Below are positions 39,014-47,900 of a stretch of 64,000 nt of DNA, piece by piece (positions within the stretch are counted from its first letter, which is position 1; every line of letters starts with the position of its first letter). The notes beneath the pieces are model-generated. The model saw only the letters and a list, made by a program, of their open reading frames with translations, was not told the origin of the DNA and did not search any database. Source of the DNA: Flavobacteriales bacterium (GTDB taxonomy: Bacteria; Bacteroidota; Bacteroidia; Flavobacteriales_F; PHOS-HE28); NCBI GenBank assembly GCA_016716605.1, contig JADJWA010000001.1, forward strand, positions 2,277,001-2,341,000, in the 5' to 3' direction. The translations under genes were made by a program, and so were the position numbers.

Positions 39014-41923
39014 TCAGCGCCGATCCAATTCATAGATCAGCTGCACGTACGCCAGCCTTCCCACGAAGGGACCGCCGTACACCATCCGCACCTGATTGTC
39101 GAAGACGCGTTCCCACCGCGGCCGGTTGGGTTCGGAATCCTCGAACATTGGGATGAAGCCGAACAGGTTGCTTCCTCCCAGCTTCACCGTTAGATGCTGC
39201 ACGGGGAATTTGACGTTCACCTGGGCATCGATCATGTCGTAGCTGGGAATCGGGCCGGTGAACTGCGGTGAGCCGGTGAAGGTGAAGCCCTCCACGTACT
39301 TCCAATTGATGCCGAAGCCGAGGTTGGGCTTGCCGCTGAACGGCACCTTCATGTCGTGTCCGGTGAAGCTCACGTTGAACTTGCTGCGTGGGGTGTTGAA
39401 GGCGGGGATGATCGGGTCGTCATCGCCGGTGACCAGCTCGTTGTAGCTGTAGTTCGCGCCGTAGGTCATCTTTTTGCGGAAGTAGCTCACGCCAAGGTTG
39501 GCGCCCTGGGTGCGCACGGTAGTGGTTGCGTTGGCCGCGAGGCGGTAGGCCTGAAGGCCGCCCACGGGGAAGCCGTTGGTCTGATCGAACTGCGCGCTTA
39601 TGCCGATGAGGTAGCCGATGAAGTCCGTATACCAGCTGTGGTAGGCGCTCACGTCGATGTAGAACTTCTCGGCGTGCGTGCCGCGGTAGCCGGCCTCGAT
39701 GGTGCGCACCTGCTCCGGCCGCAGGCGGTCCGTGTTGAAGTAGTCGAGCTTCGAGAGCCCCTCGAGCAAGGTGGGCGAGGAACGGTACTCGTTGAAGCTC
39801 TCCACGGTGATCAGGCTGTCGCGGCCCGCCTCGAACTGTCCATCGACATTGCCCAGCAGGATGGCGCGACCCACGTTGTAGTATAGGTACTGGTCAGCGA
39901 GCGTTGGGTTGCGCACCGCGCTGCTGAAGCTCACCCGGAAGGTGCGGTCCTGGCGCGGGATGTACACGAAGGAGAGGGCGGGGGAGAGCAGGGCATTGAA
40001 ATTCTGGTTCTTGTCCAATCGGAGCGTGGCAGTGGCCTTCAGCTTCTCCTTCAGCAGCTTCTTCTCGAGGCCGGCATAGAGCCCGAATTCGTTGTTTCGG
40101 ATCACCACATTGCCGGTGTCGCGGAAGATGGTCCCCGCGCTGTTAGGCATGTACTGCCGGAAGCTGCCGCCTACGGCGATCTCCCCGAACTTCGGCTTGA
40201 AGCGGTACTCGCCCATGGCGTGCACCAGCTGGCTGCGGTCGTAGAAGAGCGATCCGCCCTCGGTGAATCGCTTGCCGCGGATCTCGTTCAGCTTGTCGGT
40301 GAAGCGCGGTGTTCCCACGATGTACGCCGGGTTCAATTCGTTATTGTCGATCAGCGCGATGCTATCCGCGACTTCATCGTGGTAGCCGGTGAAGAGGCCG
40401 GGATTCTGAGCCACGAATTGCTGGACGTAGGCATCATACTGTTCCTGAGAGGTGATGCCGGACCCGGGCAGCAGGGCCTCCTGCACGGTGATGAAGTCCG
40501 GACGCTCATTGTTGATCCGCGGCCGGATCCAGGTCTCCCACAGCGTGAAGTACTTGATGTTCCATTCGCGCGTCTCGCCAGCTGCCTCCTGCAGGCGCAC
40601 GCCGGTGGTGAAGATGTCGTAGGTTTTCCCGGCATCCTCGCCGGTGTAGTAGCCGCGTAGGAACCACTTGCCTTCCTTCCTGATCTCAAGCCGCTGCTGC
40701 CAGAATTGCACGCCATCCAGTCGGTAGCGGTTCTCACCTTGATAGACCGTGCTGCCCGTGCTGTAGTTGGCGGCAGCGATCACCTCCACGCTATCGGTGA
40801 TCTTGTAATGCACCGATGCTCCCGCCTTGAGGTTGTTGGTCCCGTAGTCAACCAGATCCTCCTCGCGGTAGCCAGGGCGCAGGAATAGGCCAAGGCCGGG
40901 ATAGGTCCTGCGGTCGAAGGCGTTGTTGCTGAAATCATTGTTCACCGTCACATTCTCATCGCCATAGATGTTCACGGCATCAAAGCGGCCGGGATTTCCC
41001 GGTTGCGTGGGGCTGTTGCTCGTGGCGCTGTAATCCTGCGCGTACCAATCCTCGGCACGCATGCCGAAGATGTTCAGCTTGTAGGCGACGCGCGGCTTGC
41101 CGTCCTTGTCCTTGAACACTTGTGCCCACCGAACGGCTCCCTCAAGCAGCCCGCGTTCACCTCCCTTGGCGCTCACGCTCAATCCGGGGAAGGTCCACGG
41201 GCTCTTGGTGGTCATGCTCACCACGCCGTTGAATGCGCCAGGGCCATAGTAGGCCGTACTGGCTCCGGCGATCACATCCACCTTCATCACATCCAGATCG
41301 CTTGCGCCAAGGAAGTTGCCCAGTGAGAAGTTGAGGCCGGGGCTCTGGTTATCCACGCCGTCGATCAGCTGCAAGGAGCGCACGGGGCTGGTGCTGTTGA
41401 AGCCGCGCGTGTTGAGCACCTTGAAGCCCATGCTCGCTGCTGTCATGTCCACGCCCTTGAGGGTGCCGAGGCTCTCGTAGAAGTCGCCGCTTGGCGCTTC
41501 GCGGATGGCGATCACATCCATGCTCTCCACTGTGAGCGGCGCCTGCTTCTGCTTCTCGCTGATGCGGCTGCCCACCACCTCGGCTTCGCCGAGCAGGACC
41601 TGGTCAGTGCTGAGCCTCAGTTTCAATTCCTTGTCGAGGCTCTTCACCACCAGCTCCAATTGCGTGTAGCCGATGTAGCTGACCACCAGGGTGTACGGCG
41701 GCAGCTCGCTCACCAGCAGCTCGAACCGCCCATCGATGTCGGTCACGGCGCCGATGGTGGTGCCTTTGAGCACCACGTTGGCGCCTATGAGGGTCTCGCC
41801 CGTTGCGCCGTCGCTCACGATGCCGCGCAGCTTGTACTGCTGGGCATTGGCCGCCGCCGCGCAGCAGCAGCATGGGATGAAGAGGCGGAGGAATCCGCGC
41901 AGGAGCATTCGCAGTGCAGGCAT
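39014..41923 (-). CDS. TonB-dependent outer-membrane receptor
   Basis: A 969-residue outer-membrane transporter of unknown substrate. An N-terminal signal (residues 1-27, with the unusual run CCCCAAAANAQ) is followed by a carboxypeptidase-regulatory-like beta-sandwich (about 28-108: LRGIVSDGATGETLIGANVV, GTTIGAVTDIDGRFEL, YIGYTQLEL). The plug domain is about 120-235 (SRISEKQKQAP, NTRGFNSTSPVRSLQLIDGV, GASTAYYGPGAFNGVVSMTT). The 22-strand barrel runs to the end, with a typical C-terminal strand (RLAYVQLIYELDRR). It is not of the SusC type: no SusD-like gene is adjacent, and no TonB-box is distinguished. Translation could begin at Met6 (MLLRGFLRLF). Confidence 0.9.
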   Translation of the reverse strand: MPALRMLLRGFLRLFIPCCCCAAAANAQQYKLRGIVSDGATGETLIGANVVLKGTTIGAVTDIDGRFELLVSELPPYTLVVSYIGYTQLELVVKSLDKELKLRLSTDQVLLGEAEVVGSRISEKQKQAPLTVESMDVIAIREAPSGDFYESLGTLKGVDMTAASMGFKVLNTRGFNSTSPVRSLQLIDGVDNQSPGLNFSLGNFLGASDLDVMKVDVIAGASTAYYGPGAFNGVVSMTTKSPWTFPGLSVSAKGGERGLLEGAVRWAQVFKDKDGKPRVAYKLNIFGMRAEDWYAQDYSATSNSPTQPGNPGRFDAVNIYGDENVTVNNDFSNNAFDRRTYPGLGLFLRPGYREEDLVDYGTNNLKAGASVHYKITDSVEVIAAANYSTGSTVYQGENRYRLDGVQFWQQRLEIRKEGKWFLRGYYTGEDAGKTYDIFTTGVRLQEAAGETREWNIKYFTLWETWIRPRINNERPDFITVQEALLPGSGITSQEQYDAYVQQFVAQNPGLFTGYHDEVADSIALIDNNELNPAYIVGTPRFTDKLNEIRGKRFTEGGSLFYDRSQLVHAMGEYRFKPKFGEIAVGGSFRQYMPNSAGTIFRDTGNVVIRNNEFGLYAGLEKKLLKEKLKATATLRLDKNQNFNALLSPALSFVYIPRQDRTFRVSFSSAVRNPTLADQYLYYNVGRAILLGNVDGQFEAGRDSLITVESFNEYRSSPTLLEGLSKLDYFNTDRLRPEQVRTIEAGYRGTHAEKFYIDVSAYHSWYTDFIGYLIGISAQFDQTNGFPVGGLQAYRLAANATTTVRTQGANLGVSYFRKKMTYGANYSYNELVTGDDDPIIPAFNTPRSKFNVSFTGHDMKVPFSGKPNLGFGINWKYVEGFTFTGSPQFTGPIPSYDMIDAQVNVKFPVQHLTVKLGGSNLFGFIPMFEDSEPNRPRWERVFDNQVRMVYGGPFVGRLAYVQLIYELDRR

Positions 41924-41959
41924 GCCGGACAGGTTTCGCCGGGAAGATAGAAGCGGTAT

Positions 41960-42406
41960 TCAGAACCCCCGTGCCATGGCCGCTGCCATGAGTACCATCA
42001 GCAGGAGCAAGGGCAATTGGGCAAAGGTCAGCCGCGCAAGGAGCGGGGCCTTCTCCAGCGGGATGGCACTGTACTTCTTGAAGGCCATGCGCCAGCGGAT
42101 CAGCGTGATCATGGGCAGCAGCTCCAACGCGAGCACGAGCAGGAAGAGGCCCATCTTGCCGATGAACCAGTGGCTCTCCAAGTAGTGATCGCTGCCTTTC
42201 TCCGCTCCACCGAAGGCGCGCCAGAGCCCGCTGCCGACCCAGATCAGCGCCGCGATGCCGTACCAATTGTCGGCATGGAAAACGTCGGGAAGGTCGGCGG
42301 CGGTGGTGGTGCGGCGCAATGCCCGGCCGCGCGCATACACCGCCGCGATGCCGATGGCGAGCGCCAGCAGATGCAGAACGGCGAGGAGGAAACGGCCGGT
42401 GAGCAT
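41960..42406 (-). CDS. DUF2214-like membrane protein
   Basis: A 148-residue protein with four membrane segments: residues 4-24 (GRFLLAVLHLLALAIGIAA), about 45-60 (NWYGIAALIWVGSGLW), 82-99 (GKMGLFLLVLALELLPMI) and 124-142 (FAQLPLLLLMVLMAAAMA). The pattern HADNWYGIAALIWVGSG, then SHWFIGKMGLFLLVLALELLP, matches DUF2214. Its function is unknown. I start at 42406 (MLTGRFLLAV), as residues before it are not membrane-like. It lies 10 bp downstream of the DinB gene on the same strand. Confidence 0.65.
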   Translation of the reverse strand: MLTGRFLLAVLHLLALAIGIAAVYARGRALRRTTTAADLPDVFHADNWYGIAALIWVGSGLWRAFGGAEKGSDHYLESHWFIGKMGLFLLVLALELLPMITLIRWRMAFKKYSAIPLEKAPLLARLTFAQLPLLLLMVLMAAAMARGF

Positions 42407-42416
42407 GCGCGAGTGC

Positions 42417-42914
42417 TCAAACGGTGGCGATGCCGTAGAGCTTGCACAGGGTGGTGAGGTGCCCGGTATGCAGCGATTCGTGCCGGGCCGCATGGATGAT
42501 CGCATCGCGCACCGTTGTCCCGATCAGCGGCAGGCCCGTGCGATTGGGAGCATCCAGTTGCTCCGTCGTGAGCGTGGGCAGGTAGGCAATGGCTTTCTCA
42601 TGCACCGCCTTGAAGGTGCCCCACACCTCTTCGTAGGGCGGGCATTGATCAGGCGGCAGTCCCTTTCCACCAATGCTGAAGTGCTTCGCCCAGCTGAATT
42701 TCTCGAACGGGCCGCCCGTGCTGTAGAGCAGCAAGCCGTTCTGCGTGGTGGCCATGTGCGCTACGATCCAGAACAGGCTGTTCAGCGGCTTGCCTTCGCA
42801 AACGAATACGCGATGCGGGTCCTGGCCCTTGAGCTGGCTCAGATAGAAACGTGAATATTCCCGCGATCGCTCAACGATTCGGGCGAGGAACTGGGCTTCG
42901 GTGTGTTGGCTCAT
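42417..42914 (-). CDS. DinB-superfamily protein
   Basis: A 165-residue four-helix-bundle protein. Three conserved His are in the usual positions: AHMATT in helix 2 and HAARHESLHTGHL in the last helix, the metal-binding set of the DinB/YfiT superfamily. Family members are thiol-transferase-like or metal-dependent enzymes, mostly of unknown role. I start at 42914 (MSQHTEAQFLARIVERSREY), because the region before it does not match the family. It lies between the nucleotide-sugar dehydratase gene (32 bp upstream) and the DUF2214 gene. Confidence 0.8.
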   Translation of the reverse strand: MSQHTEAQFLARIVERSREYSRFYLSQLKGQDPHRVFVCEGKPLNSLFWIVAHMATTQNGLLLYSTGGPFEKFSWAKHFSIGGKGLPPDQCPPYEEVWGTFKAVHEKAIAYLPTLTTEQLDAPNRTGLPLIGTTVRDAIIHAARHESLHTGHLTTLCKLYGIATV

Positions 42915-42946
42915 GAGTGCTGGGGGTATCTCGTTGCTGGACCGGA

Positions 42947-44812
42947 TCAAAGCATCGGATGCGACGGGGTTCCAGTTGAGGCGGGCGGGCGCGGCCCTAT
43001 TCCGTATTCGGGGATCATGTCCTTCAACGCCTGCATGGCTTCATGGCTCTCCATGCGGAGCAGGGCGTCCGTCCGGCGAAGCACATCGTCCGCATCAACC
43101 GGCGTCACCTGCCCGATGAGGATGCGCGGATGGTGGGTCGGGACCGTGTTCTCGGTAGTGGCGAGCAGCTCTTCGTAGAGCTTCTCCCCGGGGCGCAGGC
43201 CGGTATAGGTGATGGCGATCTCGCTGCCGGGCTCCTTGCCGCTGAGGCGGATCATCTTGTCGGCGAGCTCGGCGATGCGCACGGGCTGTCCCATATCGAA
43301 TACGTAGATCTCGCCGCCCTGGCCCATGGCTGCGGCTTCCATCACCAGGCGGCACGATTCGGGGATGGTCATGAAGAAGCGCGTGACCTCCGGATGCGTC
43401 ACCGTCACGGGGCCGCCGGCCTCGATCTGCTTGCGGAATAATGGGATCACTGAGCCGCTGCTGCCGAGCACATTCCCGAAGCGAGTGGTGACGAATACGG
43501 TTCCGCAGCCCTGCGCGATGGCGCCCACGAGCATCTCGGCGGCGCGCTTGCTGGCGCCCATCACGCTGGTGGGGTTCACGGCCTTGTCGGTGCTGATGAG
43601 CACGAAGCGCTCCGCCCCATGCTTGCACGCCAGCCGTGCCACGGTGCCCGTTCCGCCGAGGTTGGTGCGCACGGCCTCTTCGGGTTGGGCCTCCATCAAG
43701 GGCACATGCTTGTAGGCAGCGGCGTGGAAGACCAGCTGTGGGCGCTCATGCGCGAACACGGCTTCCATGCGATTCCCGTCCCGTACATCGGCCACGTGCA
43801 CATGGAGTTTTTCGCTGCGGCCCTTTCCCACCAGTTCCATCTGCACATCGTACAGGCCGCTCTCCGCGATGTCGATGAGCGCGAGGGAGGCCGGCTCCAT
43901 CTCCGCCAACTGACGGACCAACTCGCTGCCGATGCTGCCCGCGGCGCCAGTGACCAGCACGCGCTTGCCGGCCACGAGCCGGCGCACGGCCTCCTGCTCG
44001 AGGTGGATCACTGCGCGCCCGAGCAGGTCCTCGATGCGCACCTGCTGGATCTGACCTGCGCTCAGCTGGCCATTGATCCAATGGTTCACCGGCGGAATGG
44101 TGCGCACCTGCACCTTCGCGGCGATGCAGGCATCCACCACCCGCCGCCGCTTCTCCGGGTCCGGCTTGCCGATGGCGATGATCACCTGGTCGATGCCTTC
44201 GGCAAGCAGCGCTGGAAGCCGGCCGGTGTGCGTGATGCCGACGCCTTCGAGGCGCTTGCCCGCTTTGCGCTCATCGTCATCCGTGAAGGCCACCACTTCA
44301 TACTTCACCGACCCCTCGCGCTCGAGCGTGCGCTTGGTGATAAGGCCGGCCTCGCCCGCGCCATGGATGATCACCCGCACGCGCTCCTTGCCAGCGCCCT
44401 GGCTGCGCAGGTGCAGCAGCTTGAAGGCGATGCGCGCTGAGATCACCAGCATGGCGGTGGCCATGAATTCGATGATGATCACCGCGCGCGGCAGGAAGTA
44501 CTGGCCATCTAAGAGGAGGTAGCGCAGCAAGCTGATCGCGCCGAGCACCGCTGTGCCAGCAGCAACGGTGAGGAAGAGGCGGCGCGCATCCTCCGTGCTG
44601 GTGTGCCGCACCATGATGCGCGGGATGCCAGCGATCAGGAAGGTAGCGGCGCGCACGATCAGGAATAGGGGCAGCACGGGTAGCAGAAGGTCAACCTCAT
44701 GCGCAGGCACCTTGAAGTTGAATCGGAGCAGGTACGCTGAGGCTAGCGCCACCATGCACAGCACCAAGTCGATGAAGAGGATGCCCCAGCGCGGGAAAAG
44801 ACGACCGGCCAT
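42947..44812 (-). CDS. Membrane-anchored nucleotide-sugar 4,6-dehydratase (CapD/WbpM/PglF family)
   Basis: A 621-residue enzyme for making modified UDP-sugars used in capsule, O-antigen or glycoprotein synthesis. Four or five N-terminal membrane segments (about residues 10-135) precede a Rossmann CoA-like domain (145-250; VRVIIHGAGEAGLITKRTLE) and the catalytic SDR domain. The SDR domain has VTGAAGSIGSEL, HAAAYKHVPLMEAQ, and STDKAVNPTSVMGASKRAAE, where Met replaces the usual catalytic Tyr, as in inverting 4,6-dehydratases of this family. The tail (TGLRPGEKLYEELL) is typical. A -7-like box (TATCTTGG, 44824-44817) ends 4 bp before the ATG. Confidence 0.9.
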   Translation of the reverse strand: MAGRLFPRWGILFIDLVLCMVALASAYLLRFNFKVPAHEVDLLLPVLPLFLIVRAATFLIAGIPRIMVRHTSTEDARRLFLTVAAGTAVLGAISLLRYLLLDGQYFLPRAVIIIEFMATAMLVISARIAFKLLHLRSQGAGKERVRVIIHGAGEAGLITKRTLEREGSVKYEVVAFTDDDERKAGKRLEGVGITHTGRLPALLAEGIDQVIIAIGKPDPEKRRRVVDACIAAKVQVRTIPPVNHWINGQLSAGQIQQVRIEDLLGRAVIHLEQEAVRRLVAGKRVLVTGAAGSIGSELVRQLAEMEPASLALIDIAESGLYDVQMELVGKGRSEKLHVHVADVRDGNRMEAVFAHERPQLVFHAAAYKHVPLMEAQPEEAVRTNLGGTGTVARLACKHGAERFVLISTDKAVNPTSVMGASKRAAEMLVGAIAQGCGTVFVTTRFGNVLGSSGSVIPLFRKQIEAGGPVTVTHPEVTRFFMTIPESCRLVMEAAAMGQGGEIYVFDMGQPVRIAELADKMIRLSGKEPGSEIAITYTGLRPGEKLYEELLATTENTVPTHHPRILIGQVTPVDADDVLRRTDALLRMESHEAMQALKDMIPEYGIGPRPPASTGTPSHPML

Positions 44813-44816
44813 GCGG

Positions 44817-44824
44817 CCAAGATA
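44817..44824 (-). promoter_or_regulatory. -7-like box abutting the dehydratase start
   Basis: TATCTTGG on the minus strand differs from TAnnTTTG at one base and ends 4 bp before the ATG at 44812. Confidence 0.35.
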
Positions 44825-44850
44825 GGATCGCGCGCATGGGGGACGAGGAA

Positions 44851-44880
44851 CGAAGAAGCCCCGGCTTGCGCCAGGGCTCC
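44851..44880 (-). terminator. Intrinsic terminator after the giant surface-protein gene
   Basis: AGCCCCGG (44857-44864) and CCAGGGCT (44871-44878) form an 8-bp stem with one C-A mismatch around a 6-base loop. On the minus strand it is followed by TCTTCGTT, partly U-rich. It lies 27 bp beyond the stop at 44905. Confidence 0.6.
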
Positions 44881-44904
44881 ATCGGTTCCGTTACAGGGTG
44901 TGCT

Positions 44905-47900
44905 TCAGGGCTGCGCCAGTAAGCGGCCCATGAGTTCCTCGCCATTGAGCCTTACGCGGTAGAGATAGGCGCCGCCATTGCGCTCGGCCGGGCGGAAGGG
45001 CAGCACCACCATTGCGCCAGCCTCCACATGGCCGTTGTACAACTCGCTCACCACGCGCCCTTGCAGGTCAGTGATGATCACTTGGACAACTCCGCTCTCC
45101 TGCGCTGTGATGCTGATGCTGCTCTCCTCGCGGAAGGGGTTCGGCCATGCGCTCGCTACCATCTTGATGCCTGCTTGCACCGGGCCTTTTCCGTCTTCCT
45201 CTTTCTTGTCGCACCACACGGTGATGAGCTGCACCTGCGTGCTCGCGTTGCCGCATTCGTCCATGGCGATGTAGGTGCGGGTGATGACGTATTTGCCGTC
45301 TTCATCCTGTTCGCCCTTCTCCTCCTCCACGGTGATGGTTACTTCCGCTGAGCAATTGTCCGTGGCTTCACATTTGTCGGTGGGCTCCGGCACATCCTTG
45401 CATTCCACCGAGATGTCTTCCACCGGGCAGCTGATGACAGGCGGTACGTTGTCGATCACCTCAATTGTCCAAGTGGCCGTGCCGATGTTCCCGCACTGGT
45501 CCTGCGATGTCCAGGTATGGATGATGGAGTAGTTGCCAGCGCAATTGCCTTGCACGATTTCCATATTGTGATAGACGGCAACATCCACCTTGGTGCATTC
45601 ATCGTAGGCCGTCACATCGGGCGTAGTGATCGCGTCCATGTCCGCATCGCAGGCGATGTTGATGCCGTCAGGCACATTGTAGAAGATGGGCGCCACGTCG
45701 TCGATCACGGTGATGTACTGCGTGCAGGTCTCGGTGCTGCCATCGCTACCCACAGCATGCCAGGTGCGGCGGATCACATACGGACAGTTGCTGATGATGG
45801 CATCGCTCCACCAGGCCTGGACCACATCCGGGCAATCATCATCCTTCTTCTTGTTGAAGATGGGTTCGCCGCCGAGGCCGAAGGGTGAGAAATCATCGGC
45901 GCACGCCACGGTGATGTCAGCAGGGCATTCCAGGATCAAGGGGTCGCAGTCCTTGTCGCAGTCGGTGTTCTGCTGCACTTCGATGCTGAACTCATTGGTG
46001 CAGCCGTTCACTCCAGTGAGGATGAGCGTGTAGGCGCCAGGATCGGTGGTAGAGATGGAGTTGCCGCTGCCCACGAGTCCGCTGGTGTTGAACCACTCGG
46101 CTGAAGCAATAGCGCTGTTGCTGTTGTAGCTCACAACTGCTGGTTCACCATCGCAGCCGATCAAGGTGCTGCTGAGCGTGGCTTGCGGCGCCTCAACGTC
46201 GCTGCCTACTTGTGTAGTCGCGGTGCTGGTGCAGCCGTTGGTGCCGGTGACCACCAGGGTGTAGGTGCCTGGGGCGCACACGGTGGGGTTCTGCTCGGTG
46301 CTGCTGAAGTTGTTCGGGCCGCTCCATGCGAACGAACCGTTGCCGGTGCCCGTGAGCATCACGCACTCATTGCCGCAGGTGATGGTCCCGCCGGCGGCTT
46401 GCGCTCCGGGGGCATCGGTGTCCTGCTCCACCTCAGCGGTGGCGGTGCTGGTGCAGCCGTTGGTGCCGGTGACCACCAGGGTGTAGGTGCCTGGGGCGCA
46501 CACGGTGGGGTTCTGCTCGGTGCTGCTGAAGTTGTTCGGGCCGCTCCATGCGAACGAACCGTTGCCGGTGCCCGTGAGCATCACGCACTCATTGCCGCAG
46601 GTGATGGTCCCGCCGGCGGCTTGCGCTCCGGGGGCATCGGTGTCCTGCTCCACCTCAGCGGTGGCGGTGCTGGTGCAGCCGTTGGTGCCGGTGACCACCA
46701 GGGTATAGGTGCCTGGGGCGCACACGGTGGGGTTCTGCTCGGTGCTGCTGAAGTTGTTCGGGCCGCTCCATGCGAACGAACCGTTGCCGGTGCCCGTGAG
46801 CATCACGCACTCATTGCCGCAGGTGATGGTCCCGCCGGCGGCTTGCGCTCCGGGGGCATCGGTGTCCTGCTCCACCTCAGCGGTGGCGGTGCTGGTGCAG
46901 CCGTTGGTGCCGGTGACCACCAGGGTGTAGGTGCCTGGGGCGCACACGGTGGGGTTCTGCTCGGTGCTGCTGAAGTTGTTCGGGCCGCTCCATGCGAACG
47001 AACCGTTGCCGGTGCCCGTGAGCATCACGCAGGTGTTGCCGCAGGTGATGGTCCCGCCCGCGGCTTGCGCTCCGGGGGCATCGGTGTCCTGCTCCACCTC
47101 AGCGGTGGCGGTGCTGGTGCAGCCGTTGGTGCCGGTGACCACCAGGGTATAGGTGCCTGGGGCGCACACGGTGGGGTTCTGCTCGGTGCTGCTGAAGTTG
47201 TTCGGGCCGCTCCATGCGAACGAACCGTTGCCGGTGCCCGTGAGCATCACGCACTCATTGCCGCAGGTGATGGTCCCGCCGGCGGCTTGCGCTCCGGGGG
47301 CATCGGTGTCCTGCTCCACCTCAGCGGTGGCGGTGCTGGTGCAGCCGTTGGTGCCGGTGACCACCAGGGTATAGGTGCCTGGGGCGCACACGGTGGGGTT
47401 CTGCTCGGTGCTGCTGAAGTTGTTCGGGCCGCTCCAAGCGAAGCTTCCGTTGCCGGTGCCCGTGAGCATCACGCACTCATTGCCGCAGGTGATGGTCCCG
47501 CCGGCGGCTTGCGCTCCGGGGGCATCGGTGTCCTGCTCCACCTCAGCGGTGGCGGTGCTGGTGCAGCCGTTGGTGCCGGTGACCACCAGGGTATAGGTGC
47601 CTGGGGCGCACACGGTGGGGTTCTGCTCGGTGCTGCTGAAGTTGTTCGGGCCGCTCCAAGCGAAGCTTCCGTTGCCGGTGCCCGTGAGCATCACGCACTC
47701 ATTGCCGCAGGTGATGGTCCCGCCGGCGGCTTGCGCTCCGGGGGCATCGGTGTCCTGCTCCACCTCAGCGGTGGCGGTGCTGGTGCAGCCGTTGGTGCCG
47801 GTGACCACCAGGGTGTAGGTGCCTGGGGCGCACACGGTGGGGTTCTGCTCGGTGCTGCTGAAGTTGTTCGGGCCGCTCCATGCGAACGAACCGTTGCCGG

